Shown: positions 44,189-53,581, counted from the stretch's first letter. The stretch: DNA of 60,035 nt from Deltaproteobacteria bacterium (GCA_027023445.1 JALVVK010000024.1:1-60035); one strand, 5' to 3'. Notes: generated from the sequence alone by a model not told the origin. Program-made: numbers and translations.

Positions 44189-45288
44189 ATCTTAAACTCC
44201 TGTCGTTCAGGTGGAATCACTACCGTGTGTTCACGCATTGGTTGAAAATCAAGGTGACGGTCCCTGTCAGGGATCATGGCGTCAAGCCCGCACATCTCAG
44301 AGGCCATGGCCCATTCTCCGTCCCTGCCTCCAACGGTGGCAGGTCTCAGTTTCTTGGCATCCATAACGAGTATGCAGGTTTCATCCGGCAGGCTTCCCAT
44401 GACACAGTTAGGACCGTCAATTATCAGCCTGCGGCAGCTGTTTCTGAGTCCGAGAAGGAAATCCCCCTGGGGATGTTTTTCCAGTTCCTCGGCCTTAAGC
44501 GGGGTGATTACATGTTTATATGCCTGAAGTGGCAGTTTTAGCTTTTTTGTCACGTAGTGCAGGATGTGCGTAAAGACCTCGCTGTCTGACTGATATCCCA
44601 CATAGGCGGGATAATGACGGCCTGTCAGCCAGTCCCTTATGGGCACGAACGCCGTATTTTCACCATTTGTCATGGTGCCGATACCCTGTATGAAAAATGG
44701 ATGGCAGGCGTAGAGGTTGATCCCGTAGTTTGTGTTCTGACGTCCCTGGGCCATGCAGATACGGGATTTTATCCTCCCGGAGTCAAGTCCGAGGGCCTGG
44801 CCGACCTCCAGTGGCCAGCCAACCTCTTTTATCATGACTACGTCGGGCCAGAATGAAAACACGGTGAGGTCTCCGTTGTGTTCCTCTCCATTCCTTCGGA
44901 TGGCAAGCCTTGTGAAGGTCAGTTTTTCGTCTATTTCGTCCTGAGGGAGGTCCTGCCACTCGTCAGGGGTCTTGTAGACCATGACGAAATATTTATATCT
45001 GTCCTTGGATTCTATCTTGGTGAGATCAAGGTCAAATTCATGATCATATTTGAGTTCATATCCCCTTGCCTGCATAAAATGATTGAGCCTGCGCAGGGCG
45101 TCTTCGGTGTGGGCTATGCCGGAGAGTATGGGCTGGGTTGGCTGGTAGTTGAAATCAGCGAACTCGACTCCCCGCAACAAAAGTCCCAAACCGCTTCCGT
45201 CATATCCCTCCTGCATGGCCTCCATGGCCTTGAGTATGTCATAGGGAGAAAACGGCTCGCTTGCGGTTTTCATGGCTAACCGGCACAT
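44146..45288 (-). CDS. Class II glutamine amidotransferase subunit of glutamate synthase
   Basis: A 380-residue Ntn-hydrolase. Met-Cys at the start places Cys2 as the nucleophile after Met removal; G-Y-D-G-S-G-L-G-L follows. Other conserved parts are G-I-A-H-T and N-Y-G-I-N. It releases ammonia from glutamine for the FMN subunit. First gene of the three-gene minus-strand operon; the promoter lies in 45289-45767. The split arrangement (amidotransferase, FMN barrel, GXGXG-GltD) is that of archaeal-type enzymes, not of the large bacterial GltB. Confidence 0.92.
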   Translation of the reverse strand: MCRLAMKTASEPFSPYDILKAMEAMQEGYDGSGLGLLLRGVEFADFNYQPTQPILSGIAHTEDALRRLNHFMQARGYELKYDHEFDLDLTKIESKDRYKYFVMVYKTPDEWQDLPQDEIDEKLTFTRLAIRRNGEEHNGDLTVFSFWPDVVMIKEVGWPLEVGQALGLDSGRIKSRICMAQGRQNTNYGINLYACHPFFIQGIGTMTNGENTAFVPIRDWLTGRHYPAYVGYQSDSEVFTHILHYVTKKLKLPLQAYKHVITPLKAEELEKHPQGDFLLGLRNSCRRLIIDGPNCVMGSLPDETCILVMDAKKLRPATVGGRDGEWAMASEMCGLDAMIPDRDRHLDFQPMREHTVVIPPERQEFKIWSQFDPFPLPQTA

Positions 45289-45767
45289 AAAAAACTCCTT
45301 TAATACTAAAAGGTATGATTTGCCTGAAAATACAATGCTAAATAGTAAATCCTGAATGTTAAATTAAATTAAGGTGCTGAATTATTATTTCCTTTCTCCT
45401 TAAAGGCCTGTCAGGGGCAGGCAGTATGTCGGCAAATAGGGGACATACAATGAAAATTAAGGATTGTCAATGAGGTCGGGACGCGGGGTTGGACCTCCGG
45501 CTGGTTTTTGTGATTTTTGCGGTTCCCTCTACATTTTTTTGTAAGGAGCAAGATATCATGTCTGTTGGTGAAACGCCCGATATGGAATTTTTTATTTTTT
45601 GAAATCAGTAAGGTATATATAACAAAGGTCAAAGGCAGATTTGCCCCCGGAAAAAATTGACTTTTCAGGCAGGTTAGGCTTACATATGTTGATATAATTT
45701 AGGGTGCCGTTACGGGATTTTGCGTGTGTTCCTGAGACGTCCCTGCTGCATATTTCGGGAGTGACTC
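45289..45767. promoter_or_regulatory. Divergent control region of glutamate synthase and Hdr-Flx operons
   Basis: This 479-bp gene-free region separates two divergent operons. A perfect -10 box TATAAT at 45693-45698 faces the Hdr operon, without a clear -35. A repeat A fragment lies on the glutamate synthase side. A GGGAG ribosome site precedes ATG 45768. No palindrome stands out. Confidence 0.45.
45325..45381 (-). repeat. Repeat A, partial copy in reverse
   Basis: The reverse complement matches the right end of the full copies: CAGCACCTTAATT, AACATTCAG, ATTTA, TTTAGCATTGTATTTTC (compare 29138-29187). Confidence 0.6.
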
Positions 45768-47000
45768 ATGGCGGAAAAAAGACAATCAGGTCTTTCCAGG
45801 ATAAGGTCAAGGGTGAAGGCGACAATAAAATCGCGATTTCCCGGGGCCAACATGGATTACTGCCTTACGTGCGGGCTTTGCGCAAGCGGGTGTCCGGCAA
45901 CTGGCATAGATGGGATGGATCCGAGGAAGTTCCTCAGGCTTCTTGCCCTCGGGCAGGACGAGGAAATAATGAATACGGACTGGATCTATGTTTGCACCAT
46001 GTGCCAGAGGTGTAAATACGCCTGCCCGATGGATATAAATATCGGACGTATAGTTTACGAGGTCCGGGGGCTGAGGCCAAGGGACAGGCGTCCGCGAAAC
46101 CTGCAGAAGACATGTGATTTTCAGAAGACCTCATGCAGTACCGGGATTTCAGATAAGGATTTTGTCTGGGTAGTAAATGACGTGCTGGAAGAAGTCCGCC
46201 AGAATGAACCCGAGTGGGCGGATCTCGAGGCCCCAATAGACAGGAAGGGAGCTGAGTATTTCCTTAACCAGAACGCCAAGGATCCCACGGTATCTCCAGA
46301 GGAAATGGTGCTCGTGTGGAAGATTCTTCACGAGGCGGGAGTGAGCTGGACCTATTCTTCAAAATGGTGGGACGGGGCAAATTACTGTCTCTTTACAGGG
46401 GACAGCGAGGACTTTGAGGCCACGGTCAGGGCCCAGGTGGAGACAGTAAATGAGCTGGGCTGTAAATACTACCTGAATACAGAGTGCGGACATATATATT
46501 ATGCCGTACGTGAGGGCATAAAGCGGTTCAATATACCCCACCGGTTTGAGGTAATAAGCATAGTTTCGCTTTATGCCCAGCTTATAAGAGACGGCCGCCT
46601 GCTTGTGGATCCCTCGTGGAACTCGGATGGCCTTAAATTCACCGTGCAGGATCCCTGCAAGTTGATCAGGCAGGGCGGGGGGGATTCTCTGGCCGAGGAT
46701 TTGCGGTTTGTGATAAAGAGCGTGGCCGGGGAAGAGAATTTTGTGGACGTGTGGCCCAATAAATCCAACAATTATTGCTGTGGCGGTGGCGGGGGCGCGC
46801 TTCAGGCCGGTTTCAAGGACCAGAGGCGCAGGTTTGGCCGGCTCAAGTTCGATCAGCTGAATGCCACGGGCGCGGATGTGGTCATTACCCCGTGCTACAA
46901 CTGCCACAGCCATATAATGGATCTTGGTGAATTTTACGGGGGTAAGTGGCGGGTGACCCACCTGTGGGACTGGATCGTAAAGGCTATGGTCAGGAAATAG
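45768..47000 (+). CDS. Fused HdrC-HdrB heterodisulfide reductase-like subunit
   Basis: A 410-residue protein. The N-terminal HdrC part has two [4Fe-4S] motifs (C-L-T-C-G-L-C-A-S-G-C-P near residue 27 and C-T-M-C-Q-R-C-K-Y-A-C-P near 75). The rest is HdrB-like, with one full CCG domain (D-P-C-K, N-Y-C-C-G-G-G-G-G, T-P-C-Y-N-C-H) that would hold a non-cubane disulfide-reducing cluster, and an earlier degenerate CCG region (T-E-C-G-H). It should pass electrons from HdrA to a disulfide such as DsrC-trisulfide; the acceptor is inferred. First gene of the operon, 15 bp before hdrA. Confidence 0.88.
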   Translation: MAEKRQSGLSRIRSRVKATIKSRFPGANMDYCLTCGLCASGCPATGIDGMDPRKFLRLLALGQDEEIMNTDWIYVCTMCQRCKYACPMDINIGRIVYEVRGLRPRDRRPRNLQKTCDFQKTSCSTGISDKDFVWVVNDVLEEVRQNEPEWADLEAPIDRKGAEYFLNQNAKDPTVSPEEMVLVWKILHEAGVSWTYSSKWWDGANYCLFTGDSEDFEATVRAQVETVNELGCKYYLNTECGHIYYAVREGIKRFNIPHRFEVISIVSLYAQLIRDGRLLVDPSWNSDGLKFTVQDPCKLIRQGGGDSLAEDLRFVIKSVAGEENFVDVWPNKSNNYCCGGGGGALQAGFKDQRRRFGRLKFDQLNATGADVVITPCYNCHSHIMDLGEFYGGKWRVTHLWDWIVKAMVRK

Positions 47001-47015
47001 ACGGCGAGGGGGATT

Positions 47016-50000
47016 ATGGCAGCACCAAAAGGCTCGGTCCTTGTTGTAGGCGGAGGGATAGCGGGTGTCCAGGCTGCTCTGGATCTGGCTAACAGCGGAT
47101 TTTACGTACATCTGGTGGAAAGCACGGCGGCCATTGGCGGCAGGATGGCCCAACTGGACAAGACCTTTCCCACAAATGACTGTTCGGCCTGTATTCTTTC
47201 TCCCAAGCTGGTTGAGTGCGGGAGGCATCTTAATATCAACCTGCTGACCCTGTCGGACGTGGAGTCTGTTGAAGGAGAGCCGGGTGCGTTCAGGGTCGTG
47301 GTGAGACAGCGCCCAAGATACGTTGACACGGAAAAGTGTCTCGCATGCGGCACCTGCGCGGAAAAATGCCCGAAGAAGGTCCCTGATGACTTCAACCTCG
47401 GGCTGGGAAAACGCAAGGCCGTGTATCTCAGGTTTCCCCAGGCCGTTCCCCTGAAGTATGCCATTGACCCTGAATATTGCATATACATAAACAAGCCGGG
47501 CAGGTGCGGCATGTGCGCCAAGGTCTGTCCCACAGGGGCGATAAACCTTGAGGACACGGAGAAGAAACATGTGCTTGATGTGGGGGCCGTGATCCTTGCG
47601 CCCGGTTTTTCCGCCTTTGATCCGTCCGTGCTGGATTATACCGGTTATGGGAGGTTCCCGAATGTTGTTACCTCCATGGATTTTGAGCGTCTCCTGAGCC
47701 CTTCAGGGCCTACCGAGGGCCATCTCCAGAGGCCGTCGGATAAAAAGGAGCCGAAGAGGATAGCCTGGCTCCAGTGTATCGGCTCCAGGGACATCAACAG
47801 GGCATGCCATGGATATTGTTCAAGTGTATGCTGCATGTATGCCATAAAACAGGCGGTTATTGCCAGGGAACACGCAGGGAAGGATGTTTCCGCCGATATC
47901 TTCTACATGGACATGCGAACCCATGGCAAGGAGTTCGAGGCGTATTACAACCGCGCAAGTGACGAGGGCATTGCCTTTCACAGGGCACGGGTACATACGG
48001 TTTCTCCTGCGGCTGACGGCGATCTTGTCCTCCGTTATGCCGATGAACAGGGCCGCGTCCGGGAAGAGGAATTTGACATGGTTGTCCTGTCCGTGGGTCT
48101 TGAGCTTGATTCCAGGGCTCTGGACCTGGCCGGCCGGCTTGGAGTCGCGCTTGATGCGGATAATTTTATAGCGACCGATACCTTCAGGCCGGTTGTCACT
48201 AACAGGCCGGGTGTGTATGTGTGCGGGGCCGCCTCCGAGCCCAAGGACATTCCGCAGTCTGTCATGGAGGCAAGCGCCGCCGCCCTTGAGGCCCAGAGGC
48301 TGCTGCACGGAGCCCGCTGGCAGGAAACCAGGACAAAGGAATTTCCGCCTGAACGTGATGTGCATGCCGAGCCTCCGCGCATAGGCGTGTTCGTGTGTCA
48401 TTGCGGCATAAATATAGCCGGGGTCGTTGATGTGAAGGATGTAACCGAATACGCGAAGGGTTTGCCCGGTGTGGTTATTGCCCAGGACAACCTTTTCACC
48501 TGCTCCCAGGATACCATTGACCAGATGGCAAAGACCATAAGGGAACACGGCCTGAACCGCGTGGTGGTCGCATCGTGCACGCCCAGGACACATGAGCCCC
48601 TGTTCCAGGAGACCCTGAGGGAGGCCGGCATCAACAAGTTCCTGTTCGAGATGGCCAATATCAGGGACCAGGATTCATGGGTTCATCAGAATCAGCCGGA
48701 ACAGGCCACTAAAAAGGCAAAGGATCTTGTGCGCATGGCGGTTGCCAAGGTCGCAAGAAAGCAGCCTCTTCCTTACAATTCAGTGCCTGTGTTCAAGAGC
48801 GCTCTCGTCGTGGGTGCCGGGGTTGCGGGCATGAGCGCCGCCCTTTCCCTGGCTGATCAGGGTTTCCCCGTAACGCTGGTTGAAAGGAAGGACCGCCTTG
48901 GCGGCCACGCTGTGAAGTTTTACAGGACGTGGCAGGGAGCCGAGGTCAAACCCTTTCTGGAAAATCTGAGTCGGCAGGTTCTCTCCCATGAGAATATCAA
49001 TGTCAGATTCGGTGTCACGGTAAGTGATGTTGAGGGCTCGGTTGGAAGGTTTCATACCACCCTTTCCGATGGTTCCGCCCTGGACCACGGTGTGGCCATC
49101 CTTGCCGTGGGGGCTGAATCGTATAAGCCCGGAAAAGGAACATTTGCCCGGGACGCGTCCAGCCCGTGGGGCAGGGAGACCTTTTTCCACGGCGCAAGGC
49201 CGGATGTCTATACCCTGCTTGAGCTTGACCAGGTTTTCATAAAAGATCCTTCCAGCCTGTCCGGTGCGAACCAGGCGGTCTTTATCCACTGCGTGGGATC
49301 AAGGATTCCGGAGCGGCCTTACTGCAGCAGGGTGTGCTGTACGCATGCCATTGATCAGGCACTTAAACTCAAGGAACTCAATCCTGATATGGATGTCATA
49401 ATGCTGTACAGGGACATCCGCACCTATGGCCAGAGAGAGAAGCTTTACCAGGAGGCGAGGGCAAAAGGTATTCTGTTTGTCCGTTATGATCTGGATCATC
49501 TTCCTAAGGTTGGCGAGGAAGGCGGCGGGCTGGTGGTTCAGGCCCATGATCCTGTTCTGGATATGGATGTCCGCTTTAATCCGGATTTCCTTGTATTGGC
49601 ATCCGCGGTCCGGCCAAGGGACGATGTGGGAGGGCTCGCAAAGCTTTTCAAATGCGCTCTCAGTGAAGACAATTTCATGCTGGAGGCGCACATGAAGCTG
49701 AGACCGGTGGATTTTGCCACAGACGGAGTTTATCTGGCAGGGCTGTGCCATTACCCCAAGCCAATGGATGAGGCCATTGCCCAGGCCCAGGCGGCAGCGG
49801 CAAGGGCCGCCACTGTTCTTTCCCGCGACGAGGTTCCTGCCGAGAGTGTTACGGCAGAGGTCGATACCCGCAAGTGTACAGGGTGCGGCGTGTGCGTCAG
49901 AATTTGCCCTTACCACGCAGTAAGCCCTGATCCGGCCCTGAGGGTGGCAGTGGTGGATACGGGCCTTTGCAAGGGGTGCGGTGCATGCGTGGCGGGCTGC

Positions 50001-50078
50001 AGGTCTGACGCGATAACACTTAAAAATATGGGTAATGAGCAGATACTGGCGGCCGTGGACGCTGCGATGGAGGAGTGA
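47016..50078 (+). CDS. hdrA: Long HdrA-like flavoprotein (two flavin domains)
   Basis: A 1020-residue HdrA. FAD site 1 V-V-G-G-G-I-A-G is at the N-terminus, followed by N-D-C-S-A-C-I-L-S-P-K-L-V-E-C and two ferredoxin motifs (C-L-A-C-G-T-C, C-G-M-C-A-K-V-C-P). A middle HdrA core begins G-V-F-V-C-H-C-G-I-N-I. A second FAD site V-V-G-A-G-V-A-G is near residue 597, and two ferredoxin motifs end the protein (C-T-G-C-G-V-C, C-K-G-C-G-A-C). Ordinary HdrA is about 650 residues; this one is a duplicated-flavoprotein form. In Hdr complexes HdrA FAD is the electron-bifurcating centre. Confidence 0.9.
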   Translation: MAAPKGSVLVVGGGIAGVQAALDLANSGFYVHLVESTAAIGGRMAQLDKTFPTNDCSACILSPKLVECGRHLNINLLTLSDVESVEGEPGAFRVVVRQRPRYVDTEKCLACGTCAEKCPKKVPDDFNLGLGKRKAVYLRFPQAVPLKYAIDPEYCIYINKPGRCGMCAKVCPTGAINLEDTEKKHVLDVGAVILAPGFSAFDPSVLDYTGYGRFPNVVTSMDFERLLSPSGPTEGHLQRPSDKKEPKRIAWLQCIGSRDINRACHGYCSSVCCMYAIKQAVIAREHAGKDVSADIFYMDMRTHGKEFEAYYNRASDEGIAFHRARVHTVSPAADGDLVLRYADEQGRVREEEFDMVVLSVGLELDSRALDLAGRLGVALDADNFIATDTFRPVVTNRPGVYVCGAASEPKDIPQSVMEASAAALEAQRLLHGARWQETRTKEFPPERDVHAEPPRIGVFVCHCGINIAGVVDVKDVTEYAKGLPGVVIAQDNLFTCSQDTIDQMAKTIREHGLNRVVVASCTPRTHEPLFQETLREAGINKFLFEMANIRDQDSWVHQNQPEQATKKAKDLVRMAVAKVARKQPLPYNSVPVFKSALVVGAGVAGMSAALSLADQGFPVTLVERKDRLGGHAVKFYRTWQGAEVKPFLENLSRQVLSHENINVRFGVTVSDVEGSVGRFHTTLSDGSALDHGVAILAVGAESYKPGKGTFARDASSPWGRETFFHGARPDVYTLLELDQVFIKDPSSLSGANQAVFIHCVGSRIPERPYCSRVCCTHAIDQALKLKELNPDMDVIMLYRDIRTYGQREKLYQEARAKGILFVRYDLDHLPKVGEEGGGLVVQAHDPVLDMDVRFNPDFLVLASAVRPRDDVGGLAKLFKCALSEDNFMLEAHMKLRPVDFATDGVYLAGLCHYPKPMDEAIAQAQAAAARAATVLSRDEVPAESVTAEVDTRKCTGCGVCVRICPYHAVSPDPALRVAVVDTGLCKGCGACVAGCRSDAITLKNMGNEQILAAVDAAMEE

Positions 50079-50089
50079 GGGATTTGTCA

Positions 50090-50515
50090 ATGGAAACAAA
50101 AAAATGGGAACCCAGGATCGTTGCCTTTTTGTGTAACTGGTGCAGTTATGCCGGCGCGGATCTTGCCGGGGTGAGCCGCTACCAGTATCCGCCAAGCCTG
50201 CGTATAATCCGGGTTCCATGTTCCGGAAGGGTGAGCGCGAATATGGTTCTGGATGCCCTCAAGTCGGGTGCCGACGGGGTCCTTGTTTCCGGGTGTCATC
50301 CAGGGGACTGTCATTATATCAGCGGCAACATGTATGCCCGCAGGCGTCTGGCCCTGTTAAAGAGCCTGCTTGAGTTCATCGGGATAGAGCCTGAGCGTTT
50401 CAATGTGTCCTGGATCTCCGCATCCGAGGGGAAACAGTTTGCGGAGGTGGCCAGGGAGGTTACGGAAAAGGTGAGAGCGCTCGGTCCGGCCAGGCACCTG
50501 GTAAAGGATTTTTAA
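50090..50515 (+). CDS. flxD: FlxD/MvhD-type [2Fe-2S] protein
   Basis: A 141-residue MvhD homologue with the family cysteines: F-L-C-N-W-C-S-Y-A-G-A-D, V-P-C-S-G-R and G-C-H-P-G-D-C-H-Y. MvhD carries electrons from the donor module into HdrA. ATG 50090 has a GAGGG site; a GTG at 50075 overlaps the hdrA stop by 4 bp and is an alternative. Here it links HdrA to the FlxABC NADH module. Confidence 0.9.
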   Translation: METKKWEPRIVAFLCNWCSYAGADLAGVSRYQYPPSLRIIRVPCSGRVSANMVLDALKSGADGVLVSGCHPGDCHYISGNMYARRRLALLKSLLEFIGIEPERFNVSWISASEGKQFAEVAREVTEKVRALGPARHLVKDF

Positions 50516-50548
50516 CAAGATTTTCTGAATAAGAGGAAGGACCCAGTG

Positions 50549-51631
50549 ATGGAGAGTTCCAGCAGCAAGATAACAGACGAGATCAGGGCAGAGGCCTCCC
50601 GTCTTCTTTCATCCGGAGAGGTGGCGGCCTTCCTGGGTTTTGTTCCCGGAAGCCTTCCCATGACCGTGAGGCCCTTTGTGGCAAGGAGTTCCGAGGATGC
50701 CGCAAGGCTCGTGTGGAACAGTTTTTGTGTGATGAACCTGGCAAATTACCTGCCGGAGGTGCTTAAATCCGTGGAGCCTCCAAGGGGTCCCGGGGATCCC
50801 GAGCCGGAAGGACCACTTCCAAGGGTAGGGGTGCTGGCTACCGGCTGCTGGTCCAGGAACATGGTGGTCCAGATCCAGGAAAACCGCATTCAGCGGGATC
50901 GTGTTGTCATCCTTGGGATAAGCAGCCGCGGCATGGTGGATCGGAAGAAGGTTCTTGCCCGTCTTGGAGGCAGAGAGGCCCTGAAGGTCGAGGAGCAGGA
51001 TCATTCGCTACTGGTTTCCGGACGCGCTTTCAATGAGGAGATTCCAAGGTGGGAGGTTGTCAGGGATAACTGCCGCAGCTGTGTACATCCTGATCCGGTA
51101 ATATGGGACATCATGATAGGAGAGAGGGCCGGAGACCGGCAGAATGCGAACCGCTTCGCCCAGGTGGAGGAAATCGAGTCACTGGCCCCGGAGGAACGCT
51201 GGGCCTGGTTTCAGGAAGAGATTTCATCCTGTATACGCTGTTATGCCTGCAGGAACGCGTGTCCCCTGTGTTACTGCCCAACCTGTTTCGTGGACGATTC
51301 AAGGCCGCAATGGGTGGGCAAGAGCATTGAACCGGTGGATACGGCGATTTTTCATATCCTGCGTGCCTATCACTGTGCCGGCAGGTGCACGGATTGCGGT
51401 GCGTGCGAAAGCGCCTGTCCCATGGGTATCCGGATGAGACTTTTTACGAAGAAACTTGAGAAGGACGTTCTGGAAATGTACGGGGCAGAAGCCGGCATGG
51501 ATCCGGAGACTCCATTGCCTCTCAGCACTTTCAGCCCTGATGATCCCCAGGATTTTATAGTTACAGGCCAGGAGTCACCGAAATCCACAGGTGATGAAGC
51601 AGGGCGTTCCGGGGAGGTGTCACAGTCGTGA
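50549..51631 (+). CDS. flxC: FlxC-like iron-sulfur subunit
   Basis: A 360-residue protein. The last third has two [4Fe-4S] motifs (C-I-R-C-Y-A-C-R-N-A-C-P with C-Y-C-P-T-C-F, and C-T-D-C-G-A-C-E-S-A-C-P); a single extra C-R-S-C lies near residue 178. The N-terminal half is an alpha/beta domain (G-V-L-A-T-G-C-W-S-R-N) without a motif I know. Gene order and cluster content fit FlxC of the Flx-Hdr complex. ATG 50549 has an AGGAAGG site; its stop overlaps flxB by 4 bp (GTGA). Confidence 0.85.
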   Translation: MESSSSKITDEIRAEASRLLSSGEVAAFLGFVPGSLPMTVRPFVARSSEDAARLVWNSFCVMNLANYLPEVLKSVEPPRGPGDPEPEGPLPRVGVLATGCWSRNMVVQIQENRIQRDRVVILGISSRGMVDRKKVLARLGGREALKVEEQDHSLLVSGRAFNEEIPRWEVVRDNCRSCVHPDPVIWDIMIGERAGDRQNANRFAQVEEIESLAPEERWAWFQEEISSCIRCYACRNACPLCYCPTCFVDDSRPQWVGKSIEPVDTAIFHILRAYHCAGRCTDCGACESACPMGIRMRLFTKKLEKDVLEMYGAEAGMDPETPLPLSTFSPDDPQDFIVTGQESPKSTGDEAGRSGEVSQS

Positions 51632-52662
51632 AAGTCTACAAGATTTCCCGAGAGGGCCTGGATAAATGGATAAAACATTGGACTGAATCCTATGATGTCT
51701 TCGGGCCGGTGGAAAAAAACGAAAACGGCATGACGGACTGGGCGGAGGTAAAAGGGCTGGATGAGATCTCAACGGCCCCCGGCACCACGAAACAGCCCAT
51801 AAAGACCTTTTATCTTCCCCAGCCGGAAACCCTTTTTACCTTTACATCCAGGGGCGGGGAACCTGACTCGGACGTCCTTAAGGAAACCCTGGATGAAGGC
51901 AGGCCAAGGGTGCTTTTTGGCGTGAGGCCCTGTGACGCCAGGAGCGTCACGCTGAACGGTCTTGCCTATGAGGAGGATCCATACTACATGGCCAATGTGG
52001 AGCGGACCCTGCTGGTGGGGGTTTCCTGCAGGGAACAGTGCGGCACCTGTTTCTGCAGGTGGGTTGGGGGATCCCCGTTTGGCACCGAGGGGCTGGATAT
52101 ACTTCTGATTGAGACAGAACAGAATTTTGTCGCAGAGGCGCTTACCGATCGCGGGGTATCCCTGGTCGAGGCGGGTGGCGGCGCGCGGGAGGCATCCGGT
52201 GAAGACCTTGCCATGGTCGAATCCATGCGGCAGGAGGCAGAGCAGGCCATGAGCGCCATGCCTGATACGGCGGAAACCCTGCGCTCAAAGGATCTCATGT
52301 CAATGTATAACGCGGATTTCTGGGGCGGCCTGTCAGAGTCCTGTATCAATTGCGGGGCCTGTACCTTCCTTTGCCCCACCTGTTATTGTTTTGACATCCA
52401 GGACGAGGTGGTCCGTAAAAAGGGACGGAGAATTCGCTACTGGGATTCCTGCATGTTTCCCCTTTTTACCCAGCACGCGTCCGGACATAATCCAAGGGGG
52501 CAGAAGGTACAGAGGGTCAGGAACCGTTTTATGCACAAGCTAAAATATTTTCCGGATCGGTTCGGCCCGGTTTCGTGCGTTGGATGTGGCAGGTGCATAA
52601 GGGAGTGTCCGGTGAATATTGATATTCGGGAGGTCCTGAGAGATCTCCTCGGGGTGGAGTGA
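51628..52662 (+). CDS. flxB: FlxB-like 4Fe-4S subunit (AsrA/HydB-type)
   Basis: A 344-residue protein of the sulfhydrogenase beta/AsrA type. Cysteines: G-V-R-P-C-D-A-R, C-R-E-Q-C-G-T-C-F-C, then C-I-N-C-G-A-C-T-F-L-C-P-T-C-Y-C and C-V-G-C-G-R-C-I-R-E-C-P. It relays electrons between FlxA and FlxC/FlxD. It starts with GTG overlapping the flxC stop. The family is also found in anaerobic sulfite reductase, but no AsrC is here. Confidence 0.87.
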   Translation: MKVYKISREGLDKWIKHWTESYDVFGPVEKNENGMTDWAEVKGLDEISTAPGTTKQPIKTFYLPQPETLFTFTSRGGEPDSDVLKETLDEGRPRVLFGVRPCDARSVTLNGLAYEEDPYYMANVERTLLVGVSCREQCGTCFCRWVGGSPFGTEGLDILLIETEQNFVAEALTDRGVSLVEAGGGAREASGEDLAMVESMRQEAEQAMSAMPDTAETLRSKDLMSMYNADFWGGLSESCINCGACTFLCPTCYCFDIQDEVVRKKGRRIRYWDSCMFPLFTQHASGHNPRGQKVQRVRNRFMHKLKYFPDRFGPVSCVGCGRCIRECPVNIDIREVLRDLLGVE

Positions 52663-52665
52663 GTA

Positions 52666-53526
52666 ATGGCAGAGTCAAAGAAGGAACAGATCAACAATCC
52701 GTACATGCCATTTCCTGCCAGGATTGAAGACATTATCGTGGAGACCGAGGACGGCAACCTCAAGACATTCAGACTCATGCTTGAAAGACCGGAGGACCGT
52801 GAGAACTGGTCCCATGTTCCCGGCCAGTTTGCCATGCTGAGCCTGGCGGGCAGGGGAGAGATTCCCATAGGAATTGCCTCCTCTCCCACGGAGAAGGACG
52901 GCCTGCTGTTCACGGTAAACAAGGCAGGTGTCGTGACAGGAGCGCTTCATTCCATGGAAGTCGGCGCGTCCGTGGGGGTACGCGGTCCCCTTGGAAATGG
53001 ATTCCCCGTGGACTCAGAGCTTAAGGGGAAAAATATCGTGATTATCGCAGGGGGGTTTGCCTTTACAACCTTGAGGGCCACCCTTTTGTACATGCTTGCA
53101 AACCGGCGGGATTACGGCCGTATAACCGTCATCTACGGGGCGAGAACCCCTGGTATGCTGCTTTACAGGAAAGAGCTGGAAGAATGGCAGAAAAGAGACG
53201 ACGTGGAGATGCATGTAACCATTGACAGGGAGACACAGGGCTGGACGGGGCTGGTGGGGTTTGTTCCCACTGTTGCCGGCCAGGTGGCCCCTTCCCCGGA
53301 GAACGCCGTGGCGCTGATATGCGGCCCGCCCGTCATGATCAAGTTTACCATGCCGCCCCTGGAGAAGATAGGCTGGACCGATGAACAGGTGTATCTTTCC
53401 CTTGAGAACCGCATGAAGTGCGGCATCGGAATATGCGGCCACTGCAACTGCGGCCCTGTATATGTCTGCAAGGATGGCCCGGTATTTACACGGGCTGAGG
53501 TAATGAAACTGCCGGTGGAATTTTAA
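52666..53526 (+). CDS. flxA: FlxA-like FAD/NAD-binding subunit
   Basis: A 286-residue ferredoxin-NAD reductase-type protein (PyrK/AsrB fold). FAD part: H-V-P-G-Q-F-A-M-L-S and P-I-G-I-A-S-S-P-T; nucleotide part: I-I-A-G-G-F-A-F-T-T-L and I-C-G-P-P-V-M-I; C-terminal [2Fe-2S] cysteines K-C-G-I-G-I-C-G-H-C-N-C-G-P-V-Y-V-C. It would oxidise NADH and feed HdrA. Last gene of the operon; no strong terminator follows. Confidence 0.92.
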   Translation: MAESKKEQINNPYMPFPARIEDIIVETEDGNLKTFRLMLERPEDRENWSHVPGQFAMLSLAGRGEIPIGIASSPTEKDGLLFTVNKAGVVTGALHSMEVGASVGVRGPLGNGFPVDSELKGKNIVIIAGGFAFTTLRATLLYMLANRRDYGRITVIYGARTPGMLLYRKELEEWQKRDDVEMHVTIDRETQGWTGLVGFVPTVAGQVAPSPENAVALICGPPVMIKFTMPPLEKIGWTDEQVYLSLENRMKCGIGICGHCNCGPVYVCKDGPVFTRAEVMKLPVEF

Positions 53527-53556
53527 CCGGTCTGCCTTATCAGAAAATTTTGTTCA

Positions 53557-53581
53557 ATCAGCCATGGACACACATGGACAT
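53557..53581 (+). repeat. Repeat C, copy 2 (25 bp)
   Basis: Differs at one base from the reverse complement of 39986-40010. It lies 30 bp after flxA, a position after the last gene of an operon like copy 1. Confidence 0.6.

Noticed and set aside
46359-47570. 403-codon open frame on the minus strand across the HdrCB and HdrA genes
   Set aside because: It is the antisense shadow of two clear Fe-S protein genes, with no ribosome site and no recognisable motif.
49299-50219. 306-codon antisense frame over hdrA and flxD
   Set aside because: Shadow of high-GC codons; covers conserved ferredoxin motifs of HdrA.
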